Shown: in pieces, positions 1-8,147 of the stretch
Position numbering within the stretch: the first letter of the stretch is position 1
Layout of the letters: each line of letters opens with the position of its first letter
From: Clostridia bacterium
GTDB taxonomy: Bacteria > Bacillota_E > RBS10-35 > JAJYVN01
NCBI GenBank assembly: GCA_027335515.1
Contig: DAHWHT010000081.1
Location: 1 to 18,717 of the forward strand
DNA: 18,717 bases
Direction: 5' to 3'
Program-made: the position numbers and the translations under genes
Notes under the pieces: generated by a model
What the model was told of the DNA's origin: nothing
The model's input: only the letters and a program-made list of their open reading frames with translations
Databases searched by the model: none

Positions 1-768
1 CCCCTGGGCGATCCGAATGAGGCCCTGGCCAAGCCGCTGATGACGGCGGGCGGGCGCCGCGATCCGCGCCGCGCCTTCTTCGATCTGCGCACGCTCTCCG
101 CGGAGGCCTTTGCCCGCGTGGCCGCCTACTACTACGCGACCATCAGCCACATCGACCATCACGTCGGCCGCATGCTCGACGCGCTGCGGGAGCTTGGCCG
201 GTTGGACAACACCCTTGTCGTGTTCGCCAGCGACCATGGCGACTACATGGGCGACTACGGCCTGATCCTGAAGTCTCCCAGCGTCCCGTACGACGCGCTG
301 GCCCGCGTGCCGCTGATCGTCGCCGGGCCCGGGTGCGAGGCGGGTGTGGTCTGTGACGCGCTGGTATCGCTGGTCGACCTCCTGCCGACCGTGGCCGCGG
401 CGGGCGGCGCCCCGGTGCCGCCCTTCGTTCAGGGCCGCGACCTGGCGCCGCTGCTGACCGGCGCCCACGGACCCGACGAGACCAGGCCCTGGCGCGACGC
501 GGTGTTCTCTGAAACGCGCGAGATCAAGGCGGTGCGCACCGCCCGGCATAAGTATCTGTACAACAGCCGGTTGGGCATCGAGGAGCTGTATGACCTGCAG
601 GCCGACCCGGGGGAACGCCGCGACCTGGCCCAAGACCCGGCGTGCGCCCCGCACATCGCGGCGCTGCGCCGGCGCCTGCTCGACTGGATGATCGAGACCG
701 AGTGGGACCGCCACCCGGTGTCCGGGGGCTATGGAGACCTGGTGCACCGCTCCTGGGTCCACGGCTGA
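1..768 (+). CDS. Sulfatase family protein, C-terminal part (5' end outside window)
   Basis: The reading frame is open from base 1, so the gene starts upstream of the window; about 255 codons are visible. The visible part matches the C-terminal half of type I sulfatases (alkaline phosphatase superfamily), which hydrolyse sulfate esters. The metal-binding SDHGD motif lies near base 230, followed by a Lys in LILKSP that corresponds to the usual substrate-contact lysine. Then come the family-typical VPLIVAGPG and SLVDLLPT segments, and near the C-terminus AVRTARHKYLYN and ELYDLQADPGERRDL. The N-terminal CxPxR motif that carries the formylglycine cysteine is not in the window, so activity cannot be judged. 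It converges on a sugar-type ABC importer operon, which suggests, but does not prove, a role in using sulfated glycans. The family call is firm; the substrate is unknown. Confidence 0.93.
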   Translation, partial: PLGDPNEALAKPLMTAGGRRDPRRAFFDLRTLSAEAFARVAAYYYATISHIDHHVGRMLDALRELGRLDNTLVVFASDHGDYMGDYGLILKSPSVPYDALARVPLIVAGPGCEAGVVCDALVSLVDLLPTVAAAGGAPVPPFVQGRDLAPLLTGAHGPDETRPWRDAVFSETREIKAVRTARHKYLYNSRLGIEELYDLQADPGERRDLAQDPACAPHIAALRRRLLDWMIETEWDRHPVSGGYGDLVHRSWVHG

Positions 769-804
769 GGGACCGGACCGGCCGTCCCGCGCCCGCGCAC
801 CATC

Positions 805-836
805 GGAGGCCCCGGCGCCAAGCCGCCGGGGCCTCC
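805..836. terminator. Strong hairpin between convergent genes, probable bidirectional terminator
   Basis: A perfect 13-bp stem (GGAGGCCCCGGCG paired with CGCCGGGGCCTCC) closes a 6-nt loop. It lies 37 nt after the sulfatase stop and about 180 nt past the stop of the leftward binding-protein gene. There is no T tract on either side, so it would be a GC-rich I-shaped terminator or an mRNA 3' stabiliser. No gene is seen in 769-1017. Confidence 0.7.
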
Positions 837-1017
837 GGCGCCCGCACACCCCGGACCACCCACCCCCGCCCACCCCCGCCCAGGCGCTGCGCCAGCCACG
901 GGTTGCGCCAAGGGACAGGTCCACCGTCAGCGCCTGGATCGATTCCACGCGTGCGGACAGAACGGTCGCCGGGAGCGTCGTTGCGAGCACGCGGGCCCAT
1001 CCCCCCTGGGTCACAGG

Positions 1018-2310
1018 TCAGATGGCGGTCTTGCCGCTCAGATAGCGGTGGTCGGTCGCGTCCAAGGCCTTCAGGGCCGCGTGCAGGGGCTTTTTGCCGG
1101 TGACCACATCGAAAAACGCCGCATCCACGGCACTTTGCACTTCCTGGTAGCTGGAAGGGGTCGGCCGCGGTGCCGTGGACGGGGATGCCGCCTCTCCAAT
1201 GGAGACCGCCACGCCCGGGTTGGCCTTCAGCCAAGAAGCCGGAATGGCGGCAGCCCCGGCCGCGGTTATCGGGGTAAAGCCGCTGTGCATAGCCCAATAG
1301 GCCTGCTGCTTGGGCTGCATGAACCACTGGACCCACTCCCAGGCAGCCCGCTGAGCCGCCGCGCCATGGCCCTTGAAGATCGCAAAACCGAGGCCCTGCG
1401 CCATGTTGGCGCTGTGGCCCGAACTACCCGCCGGGAAGGCGAACGCCCCCACGGGGAAGTGCCCACCGGCCGCGGCCAGAATCTTCTGGTAGCCGGCCGA
1501 TGTGCCGTCGGCAATGGCCAGGCGGCCCGCGCCAAAGTCCGTGCGGATCGTGGAGCCGTGCGCGAGGATCATCCAGTGCTTCCGATACAGGTTGCGGAAG
1601 AAACCGAACGTCTCAACCCCGGCCTTCCCGCTGAAGTCGGTCGCGGAGTTCTGGCTCCCAGGCCGGAAGTAGTGGCCGCCGTTGGAGCGGAAGGCACTGA
1701 GAATGTGGGCGGTGGAATCTTTGAAGGCCAGGGGAACGACGCCGTGGCGGGCCAGCTTGGGCAGGATTGCCGCCAGCCCGGCCCAGGTTTGGGGGGGCTG
1801 CACCCCGGCCTTGGAGAACATCGCCTTGTTGTAGAAGAACTCGCTGACCTTGAGGTCTGCCTGCAGTCGATAGTGCTGGCCGGCCACCTCGCCGTTGGTG
1901 CGGACGGCGGGATAGAGGCTGTTCACCGCCAGCGGATGCCCGCCTTCCTTACCGGCCAGAAAGGAGTTGAGAGAGACCAGGGCGTGGGACTGCACGAACT
2001 TGCCGTCGTAGTGGCTGATCTCCGCGATCAGGGGCGGAGTGCCCGCGGTAACGGCCGCCAGCGCCTTCGTGCTGGCCTTGGTGACCTTCAACCGCACCTG
2101 CACATGGTGGTGCGCCGCATTGAACCGCTTGGCCAGGCTTGCCATCGCAGCGGCGACCGGCCCTCCACTGTGCGACTCCCACAACTGGACGACCATCGGC
2201 TGCCCGGGAGCGGCGGCGGTGGACGCATGGGTCGTGCCGCATCCGGCCAGCAGCCCAAGGGTCAGGGCGCCGGCCGCCAAGCCGCGCGCGGACCGCGAAC
2301 GGGACCACAT
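1018..2310 (-). CDS. ABC transporter substrate-binding lipoprotein (sugar or glycerol-3-phosphate type, family 1)
   Basis: This 430-residue lipoprotein is the extracytoplasmic receptor of an importer. The N-terminus has arginines, a hydrophobic stretch and a lipobox LLAGC with Cys24 as the lipidated residue. The mature part begins with VVQLWESHSGG and continues with a KRFNAAH segment, typical of family 1 solute-binding proteins and close in style to UgpB. Further family signs are FFYNKAMFSKAGVQPPQTW near the middle and a WEWVQWFM segment towards the end. It is the last gene of a leftward operon, 71 nt after the MalG-type permease. The length fits the family (about 400-450). The substrate cannot be read from the sequence: disaccharides, oligosaccharides and glycerol-3-phosphate are all possible. 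Confidence 0.9.
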   Translation of the reverse strand: MWSRSRSARGLAAGALTLGLLAGCGTTHASTAAAPGQPMVVQLWESHSGGPVAAAMASLAKRFNAAHHHVQVRLKVTKASTKALAAVTAGTPPLIAEISHYDGKFVQSHALVSLNSFLAGKEGGHPLAVNSLYPAVRTNGEVAGQHYRLQADLKVSEFFYNKAMFSKAGVQPPQTWAGLAAILPKLARHGVVPLAFKDSTAHILSAFRSNGGHYFRPGSQNSATDFSGKAGVETFGFFRNLYRKHWMILAHGSTIRTDFGAGRLAIADGTSAGYQKILAAAGGHFPVGAFAFPAGSSGHSANMAQGLGFAIFKGHGAAAQRAAWEWVQWFMQPKQQAYWAMHSGFTPITAAGAAAIPASWLKANPGVAVSIGEAASPSTAPRPTPSSYQEVQSAVDAAFFDVVTGKKPLHAALKALDATDHRYLSGKTAI

Positions 2311-2381
2311 CCGAATCCCTCCAAGCGTTCATCCTTGCGGACGCAACACAGCCCGGGTGGTCGTCGCGTCTCGGGTGCCGC

Positions 2382-3257
2382 TCAGCCCCCCAGGCCCGCA
2401 TCGAGGTCGCCGGTGACCGCGGCCATGATGTGCCGCTGGGCCACCACAAACAGCAGGACGAGCGGCGCACCCGCCAGCAGCACGGCCGCGGACATCCGCC
2501 GCCAGTCGGATTGGTAGGTCTGGCTGAAATGCGCGAGGACCACCTCGAGCGGTTGGATCGCGCGGGAACTTGTGACGATCAGGGGCCACTGGAACTGGTT
2601 CCAGGCCGCGATGGCCGCCAGCAGGAGCACGGCGTAGGTGACGCCGCGAGCCAGGGGCATCGCGACCCAACGCAAGTAACCGAGCTCGCCACAGCCTTCG
2701 ATACGGGCGGCGTCCCGGTACGAGACGGGCAACGAAAGGAAGAACTGCCGGTAGAGCAAGACCCCGAAGGCGTTGAGCAAGAGCGGCAGAATCTCACCCA
2801 GATAGGTGTTGAGCAGTCCGAGTGAGTGGACGACCAAGTACCGCGGCACCAAGAGGGATTGCTCCGGCACCATCGCGGCGCCAAGGATCGCGAGCAGAAG
2901 AAACTCCCGTCCACGAAATCGTCCCTCGGCCAAGGCGTACCCCGCGAGGGCCGACGTGACGACCACGCAACCCATCGTGGCCAGGGTCATACCGATCGTG
3001 TTGGCAAAGTAGTGTGCCCAGGGCGCAGCGGCCCAGACGCGCAGCAGCGGCCGCCAATCCCAGCGGGGCATCAGGGCGGGCGGAATGCGGTAGACCGCGT
3101 GGCGCCGGCCGGTGGCCGTAACCAGCACCCAGTACAGCGGGAAGAAGAACACCATCGCCACCGCGGCCTGGATGCTTACGCGCAGTGCCTGTCCACGGAC
3201 CACCCCTCCGACCCCCCCCGTGCCCCTCTCGTGCCACCCGGGCTCATGCCGGTCCAC
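2382..3257 (-). CDS. Carbohydrate ABC transporter permease, MalG/UgpE type
   Basis: This is an inner-membrane permease of the binding-protein-dependent transport family, 291 residues, with about six hydrophobic segments. The cytoplasmic EAA loop is clear: DAARIEGCG, then about eight residues, then VAMPL. This loop docks onto the ATPase subunit. The segment YLVVHSLGLLNTYLG and the end of the protein (WPLIVTSS, QPLEVVLAHF) are typical of the MalG/UgpE branch. It is the second gene of the leftward operon, 18 nt after the MalF-type permease stop. The longest frame uses a GTG at 3257 without a strong ribosome binding site. A GTG about 18 codons further in is an alternative, and the first membrane helix starts only after it. 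Confidence 0.92.
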   Translation of the reverse strand: MDRHEPGWHERGTGGVGGVVRGQALRVSIQAAVAMVFFFPLYWVLVTATGRRHAVYRIPPALMPRWDWRPLLRVWAAAPWAHYFANTIGMTLATMGCVVVTSALAGYALAEGRFRGREFLLLAILGAAMVPEQSLLVPRYLVVHSLGLLNTYLGEILPLLLNAFGVLLYRQFFLSLPVSYRDAARIEGCGELGYLRWVAMPLARGVTYAVLLLAAIAAWNQFQWPLIVTSSRAIQPLEVVLAHFSQTYQSDWRRMSAAVLLAGAPLVLLFVVAQRHIMAAVTGDLDAGLGG

Positions 3258-3275
3258 CGCGGCCGGCGTGACCGA

Positions 3276-4334
3276 TCAGCGGTAGAACACCCAGCGGCTG
3301 CTGACGGCCTTCTGCAGACCGGTCCACAGCAGAATCAACAGGAGCAGGACGGTACTCATCGCCGCGGCAAGGCCGAAGTACTGGTACTTGAACGCGGTGT
3401 AGTAGAGGAGCACGGCGTCCGTGGTGGTCGCAAACGCCGGACCGCCTGCCCCACCGTGGGTGCCCCCGGTCATGAGAAAGATGTACCCGAAGGACTGCAG
3501 GTTCGCGATCGTCGCCAGCACGGTGACGGCGAAAACGGTGGGCGACAGCAGCGGCAACACCACATGGCGGAAGCGGGCCCCCGTTCCGGCACCGTCGATG
3601 GCGGCGGCCTCCAGGACCGCGCGCGGGATGCGGGACAAACCGGCGAGCACGATCACCACGTACAGCCCGACCGAGTGCCAAATGGTGGTGACCGAAACGG
3701 CCGGAAGGGCCCAGCGCCGCGACTCCAGCCACCCAAGGCCATGGAGTCCAAAATGACGCAGCAGCGCGTTGGCCAACCCGAACTGGGGATTGAAGATCCA
3801 CACCCAGATGAGCGAGGTGGCCACGACCGGGGTGATGTGGGGCAGAAAGACGGTCGCCTGCAGCCACCCCGTCGCGCGGTGTATCGCGCGGGCAAACAGG
3901 AGGGCAAGTCCGACGGCCAACGCGACCGTTGGCGGAACGACTAGCAGGGCGTACAGCGATGTCTTGACGAGCGACTTCCAATACAGCGGTTGGCGGAACA
4001 GCATGACGTAGTTGGAGAATCCGATGAAATGTGAGTGCGTGAGGGTGAAGTCGAAGTGCAGCAGACTCACATAGAACAACGAGAGCGTCGGCCATACCAC
4101 CATGAGCCCGTACAACACGAGCGTCGGCAGCAGAAAGGCCCCCCACCAACATCGACGACAGCTACGCGCCAGGCCCCGCCAGGCAGACGCGAAACCGCCA
4201 GAGGCGGCCCGGGATCGCGCAACCGGCCACGGATGCGACTCCAGGATCGGATTCACCCCCTCTTGGGTCGAACGGGGGGCGGCACGACGCGCCGGTCCCC
4301 GCCGGTCCCCGCCGGTCCCCGGGCATGGTCCCAT
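3276..4334 (-). CDS. Carbohydrate ABC transporter permease, MalF/UgpA type
   Basis: This is the partner membrane subunit of the importer, 352 residues from the ATG at 4334. It has a hydrophobic helix at about residues 62-85 (GAFLLPTLVLYGLMVVWPTL), a later block of helices, and the EAA loop EAAAIDGAG followed by VVLPLLSP. QATVFLPHITPVVATSLIWVW and WIFNPQFGLANALL are typical of the MalF/UgpA group. The start is uncertain. The first 26 codons are Gly/Arg/Pro-rich and encoded partly by a 3 x 10-bp tandem repeat. An in-frame GTG at 4256 would remove this stretch and give 326 residues. It has AAGAGGGG directly before it, which is very close spacing. It is the first gene of the operon. No ATP-binding subunit is encoded in the window. 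Confidence 0.9.
   Translation of the reverse strand: MGPCPGTGGDRRGPARRAAPRSTQEGVNPILESHPWPVARSRAASGGFASAWRGLARSCRRCWWGAFLLPTLVLYGLMVVWPTLSLFYVSLLHFDFTLTHSHFIGFSNYVMLFRQPLYWKSLVKTSLYALLVVPPTVALAVGLALLFARAIHRATGWLQATVFLPHITPVVATSLIWVWIFNPQFGLANALLRHFGLHGLGWLESRRWALPAVSVTTIWHSVGLYVVIVLAGLSRIPRAVLEAAAIDGAGTGARFRHVVLPLLSPTVFAVTVLATIANLQSFGYIFLMTGGTHGGAGGPAFATTTDAVLLYYTAFKYQYFGLAAAMSTVLLLLILLWTGLQKAVSSRWVFYR
4291..4320. repeat. Three perfect tandem copies of a 10-bp unit (gccggtcccc)
   Basis: The unit GCCGGTCCCC occurs three times without interruption. It lies inside the first 15 codons of the MalF-type gene if that gene starts at 4334, or in its leader if it starts at 4256. Because 10 is not a multiple of 3, a change in copy number would shift the frame relative to the 4334 start. 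Confidence 0.9.
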
Positions 4335-4650
4335 GACGCGGCACCCGGCCGGTTAGCCTTCCGTGAGGGCGCGATGTTGGTCAGATTGCCGCCGCACTAA
4401 GATTGCATTACGCCGCCCTGCGCAAGACCGCCCGGTCCACCGACGCCGTACGCGCGGCCGCGCCGACGAGAATGCCGCCCACGCGGCGTCGGGTACGCAA
4501 CGTCCGGCCCCGTGACCGGTCGCCCCGTGCACGCAAGGCGCACCCCGTCCTGCCCGCGGGAACGGAACCCGCGGCCGCGCCGACGCGTCCAGGCAAGTGG
4601 CATAAAGACGCACCGTGGCCAGGCCGCGCGGGCGAAGGGCGGCGATCGTG
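4335..4650. promoter_or_regulatory. Divergent intergenic region between importer operon and lipoprotein gene
   Basis: This roughly 300-nt stretch separates the leftward importer operon from the rightward lipoprotein gene and should hold both promoters. The AT-richest part is 4374-4410 (TTGGTCAGATTG and CTAAGATTGCATTA). A weak rightward candidate pairs TTGGTC with TAAGAT at a short 15-nt spacing. I see no convincing operator palindrome and no RNA gene. Confidence 0.35.
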
Positions 4651-6087
4651 ATGCGAAACCCAGCGGAACGCGCTCCGTGGCGCGTCCCGAATGCGTTTGC
4701 GCGCGCCCTCCCTCCACTCATCGCGGCCGCACTGGTGCTCGCCGGCTGTGGCGCGGGCGCATCGCTGCCACCGGCCGCCCACACGCTGCGCGGGCAAACC
4801 GCGACCCCGCACCGGAACCACGGATCACCGGGCCCCTCGCCGTCCGCAGCCTGCCGCATACCGCGGCTTCCCACCGTGGGCAGCGGCCCGGGGCAGACGC
4901 TGGCGGGACCGGTCGTCGCCGCGCTGCGCGGCGGGGCGGCGCGCTCGGCCTTCCAGCTCGACGGCGGCGCCCTCCGGGTGGCGCCGCCCGGTGCGGGCGG
5001 CGGGCCAACCGTCCCGGCCCGCCAGGCGGAGTGCGACGCGTTGGCGGCGCTCAACATCGACAACGCACCACTCCTGGACTTGGCGCGCGCCAGCGGCGTC
5101 GCCCTGGGCTACGGCCGGGTCACCATCGCGTCCCGACTCATGGCCCACGCAAAGGCGCAACAGGTGTCGGCAAGCGGCACCGGGGCGATGGGCAAGCCCA
5201 CGCTGCCCGCGGCAGCCCCCTATCGCCGACGCCTCGCCTGGATCGCGATCTTCAAGCAGCCGTTGGTGTTCCACTGCCCGGCGGTGGCCGCCGTCCACGC
5301 TGCCCACAAGGCGTCCGCCGCGGCGTCCGGCCCCGCGACCTGGACCCCACCCCGATACGGTTACGCCGTCTTCCTGCTCGACGCCCGCAGCGGACGTGAC
5401 GCGTTGCTGTACACGCAGGGCTATCGGTCTCCGTGCGGCGGCCACGGCCGCGTGCCGCCCACCGTCACCATCCCCGTCGACCAGGTTTCGGTCCCCTGGC
5501 AGGAGATCTCGCGCAGCGCCAACGGATACGCGGGGCGTATTTCGGCAAGCGTCCTGAGTTGTGACGGCTATCCGAACACCGTAACGGTTCCACAAGGCCG
5601 CCCCGTCGTGCGCGTCGTGGTCGAACGCCCCGTCGGCGCGGCCTGCGGAAAACCGCGTCGGGTCACGCTGTCGCTGGCGACCGTCACCTCGAACCTGCCC
5701 ACCCCAATCCCCCACGGCTCCGTCGGTCTGTATCTGCCGCGTCGCTTCTCCCAGACAGCGCCGCCCGCCGCCGCCTCAGGCACCCTGAAAAACCTCGGGG
5801 CGTCCGCCAGCGGCAAGACCATCCGGATCACGCCGAATACCGTGCTGGTCATCACACCCTTCCCCGGCATCCCACACTCGGGCGCAAGCCCGGTGGTATC
5901 CAGCAACACCGCGGTCCTCGGCCCCCTGGGCGCCGGCCGAGGGCCGGTGGCGGAGTTTCGGGCGTGGCAGGCCGGGAGCGCCGTGCTTTCCATACCGTCC
6001 AGCGCCTGCCGCCAGCCGCACGGCACGACGCCGCCCTGCACCAGGCCATGGGTTGTCCATGTCCAGGTCGCCAGTGCCGGCGCGTGA
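4651..6087 (+). CDS. Secreted lipoprotein of unknown function
   Basis: I do not recognise a named family for the whole protein. From the ATG at 4651 it has 478 residues: a short Arg-containing N-terminus, a hydrophobic segment and a lipobox VLAGC with Cys33, so it is probably anchored outside the membrane. An in-frame GTG at 4615 would add 12 residues. The body is Ala/Pro/Gly-rich with several scattered cysteines (ECDAL, FHCPAV, SPCGGHG, LSCDGY, GAACGK), possibly forming disulfides outside the cell. The last 100 residues contain ITPNTVLVI and, at the end, FRAWQAGSAVLSI followed by two Cys and a VVHVQV strand. That pattern resembles small beta-sandwich domains seen at the end of secreted actinobacterial and chloroflexotal proteins, loosely like I42/chagasin-type folds. 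Codon use is GC-rich throughout, which supports real coding. Function is unknown. Confidence 0.75.
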   Translation: MRNPAERAPWRVPNAFARALPPLIAAALVLAGCGAGASLPPAAHTLRGQTATPHRNHGSPGPSPSAACRIPRLPTVGSGPGQTLAGPVVAALRGGAARSAFQLDGGALRVAPPGAGGGPTVPARQAECDALAALNIDNAPLLDLARASGVALGYGRVTIASRLMAHAKAQQVSASGTGAMGKPTLPAAAPYRRRLAWIAIFKQPLVFHCPAVAAVHAAHKASAAASGPATWTPPRYGYAVFLLDARSGRDALLYTQGYRSPCGGHGRVPPTVTIPVDQVSVPWQEISRSANGYAGRISASVLSCDGYPNTVTVPQGRPVVRVVVERPVGAACGKPRRVTLSLATVTSNLPTPIPHGSVGLYLPRRFSQTAPPAAASGTLKNLGASASGKTIRITPNTVLVITPFPGIPHSGASPVVSSNTAVLGPLGAGRGPVAEFRAWQAGSAVLSIPSSACRQPHGTTPPCTRPWVVHVQVASAGA

Positions 6088-6263
6088 GCTCCCCCGCACC
6101 GTTGCGCCTCGGGTTAGGGATGCGCCCTCGACCCAGTCCGGGCCAACGGATGTGTGCTCCAGCGGCTGGCGCCCGTCTGAGTGCCCAGGACCTCGGAAGC
6201 GCCCCAGGAAAGCATGTTTCGAAGTGGAATCTGCCCAGCCGCCCAAACAGGGGAGGCGCGCCC

Positions 6264-7563
6264 ATTCAGCCCCGCACGATCGTCCACACCGGCGACCTCG
6301 GTGAGATTGCGAGCGAACTCGCGGGCACAAGGCCGCGGATCTTCCCACGGATCGCGGGCCTCCTTCGAACGATCCAACCCGACCTGCTCACCGACGGCGG
6401 CGATACGCTCCCAGCCATCGCCGAAGGAGAGCCCGGGCTGGCCTGGCTGGACGCCATGGCCTACGCGGCCTGGGTGCCCGGAAACCACGACCTGGATCTG
6501 CCCCCAGCCGCCGTGGTCCCCGCGATCCGCCGTTGGAAAACTCCCGTGGTCGCCGCAAACCTTGCCACCCCCGACTGGAAGCCGCCCGATCACGTGATCT
6601 CAGGCGCGGGCCGGGTGGCCGTGGTCGGCCTGGCGCGCGCCGGGGACGATCCTTCATGGACCGTGACCGATCCCGTCTGTGCCGCGGCCCGTGCGGCCGC
6701 CAACCTGCGGGGGCAGGTGGATGCGCTGGTCCTGCTGAGCCACGGAGGCGCGGAGGAAAACGCCGAGATCGTTCGGACGGTGGGGTGCTTTGACCTCGCA
6801 TTGGGCGGCCACCTCCACCAGGCGCTGCGGGAGCCGCTTTGGATCGGCGCCACCCCCATGGTGCAGGTCGGTGCCAACGGAAAACACGTCGGTCTCCTTC
6901 GGGGTGTGGCCGGAGCCTGGCGGCATGCGCTGCTCGACCCGGAAGACTTCGCAGCGGATGCGGCGTCGGTGCGCGCCCTGCAGGAACCGCTGCTCCGCGG
7001 CCACCCCGAGTTGGGCGAGGTGCTGACCAACCTACCGACGCCCACCACCGGCCGACCAGGGGACGCGCAGTGGCCGCTTGCGGACTGGGCGGCGGACGCG
7101 ATGCGCGACGCGGCGAACGCCGACGCGGCCCTTGTCTCCCGATCGACGATCGAGCCCGCCTGGACTGCGGGGCCCGTCACATACGGCGACATCTGCAGAG
7201 GACCCGATCGTAACCGCGTCTTTTGAACTGCCCGCCCTGATCGCGGCGATGGAGCAGTTGGCGAACGCCCGCTTCTTTGCGGTTTCCGGACTGAGCGTGG
7301 GCGTCGGCGGGGCGCGACCCGAGGGCCACCGGATCACCCTCTGCCGTCCGCAGACCAAGGCCCGCTGCATTCGGGTCGCGATGACGCGCCACCAGGCCCG
7401 TTTCGCCCAGCCGCTGCGCTGCGTAGAAACGGGACTCACGGTGCGGGACGCCCTGGCCGGCGCCGCCCGGCGCCAAGTCCAACTCACTCCGCCCACCGAT
7501 CGGCGGATCGCGCTGATCGACGGGATGCCTCCGCAGCCGAGTTGGGGACACCCCGCTCGGTAG
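6264..7563 (+). pseudogene. Decayed 5'-nucleotidase / 2',3'-cyclic phosphodiesterase (UshA/YunD-like metallophosphatase)
   Basis: Two overlapping frames together give one protein of the 5'-nucleotidase family. The N-terminal metallophosphatase part shows HTGDLGE, GGDTL, GNHDLD, LSHGG and GGHLHQ. The C-terminal nucleotide-binding part shows PLADWAADAMRDA, TYGDI and, after a frame change near 7195-7205, EDPIVTASFELPALI, FFAVSGLSV and TGLTVRDAL. The first frame stops at 7226, while the second continues to 7563. The frameshift falls where the family has its PFxN/PFED segment, which is missing. At the 5' end AGGGGAGG (6249-6256) stands 7 nt before an ATT (6264), exactly where a start codon belongs. 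No ATG, GTG or TTG is well placed. The usual D-x-H of the first metal motif reads DLG here. Intact genes hydrolyse nucleotides outside the cell or during salvage. A sequencing error could explain the frameshift but not all three defects. Confidence 0.75.
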
Positions 7564-8147
7564 GGCGCGCGCGCCGGCCTCCGGAGGTGGGTTGTGCCCG
7601 TCCCTGCCCCCCACTCGGCCGACCCAGCCGCATTCCGCGGCCAAAAGGGCAGACCCACCGTCGCCGGGCCGCGGTTGGCGGCAGCACCGCATTTGCGGGA
7701 CCCGCCGCCGGCGATTCCCGCGGCCCTCCGCGCGATGGCAGGGGTGGTCGACCGTGTCGTGTGTGCAGCGAACCGGGTGCGGCCGCTGGTGCTGGTGCCG
7801 CTCGGCATCCTGGCGCCGCTGCGGACGCGTTCGAAGGCGATGCAAATCCGGGACCCCTCACTTGCGCATGCCGATCGCCACCATCTTCTCGCGACAGGGG
7901 TTGGCCCGGTCCCGCCGCCGGAGGCCGCCATGGAGCGCTGCCGTCAGAGGCGGGCAGCCGATTCGGGCAACCACAGACGCGGCCTTCCCCCGATCGCCGC
8001 CTGCAGCCGGCTCGGGGCGGGCCGAACAGGAGAGCGGCGATCCCGGCCCGCCGCCGCAGCCCCCCTCCCCACCCTGCACGCCGGCCGCCCCAGACTGCCG
8101 CGTGGGAAGCAGGACCGACCGAAGGCCACGCACCTGCGCCTCCTGGT
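7564..8147. other. Gene-poor stretch with one doubtful open frame
   Basis: No recognisable gene lies between the nucleotidase remnant and the amidoligase stop. It opens with two self-complementary GC blocks (GGCGCGCGCGCC at 7564, CCTCCGGAGG about 10 nt later). A rightward frame begins at GTG 7594, 6 nt after GGAGG, and stays open to 8397. Its first 90 codons have GC-rich third positions and a plausible composition (for example ALRAMAGVVDRVV and RPLVLVPLGILAPL). It then becomes Arg/Pro-rich and runs antisense into the amidoligase gene. It may be a broken or frameshifted small gene. I can assign no function. Confidence 0.3.

Noticed and set aside
524..1336. Long leftward open frame overlapping the sulfatase and binding-protein ends
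   Set aside because: Arg/Gly/Pro-rich shadow of two well-supported genes; it has no domain and spans the terminator hairpin.
1048..2517. 489-codon rightward open frame antisense to the binding protein
   Set aside because: Typical GC-rich antisense shadow; the opposite strand has a lipobox and clear family motifs.
2826..3944. 372-codon rightward open frame antisense to both permeases
   Set aside because: Composition is dominated by Arg, Gln, Asp, His and Gly, without hydrophobic cores; the permeases on the other strand are certain.
5964..6263. Upstream extension of the nucleotidase frame into the preceding lipoprotein gene
   Set aside because: It overlaps another gene, lacks a ribosome binding site, and family homology begins only at HTGDLGE after 6264.
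7564..7590. Self-complementary GCGC and CCTCCGGAGG blocks as an attachment site or origin
   Set aside because: Short GC palindromes are common at this base composition, and no integrase or replication gene is nearby.
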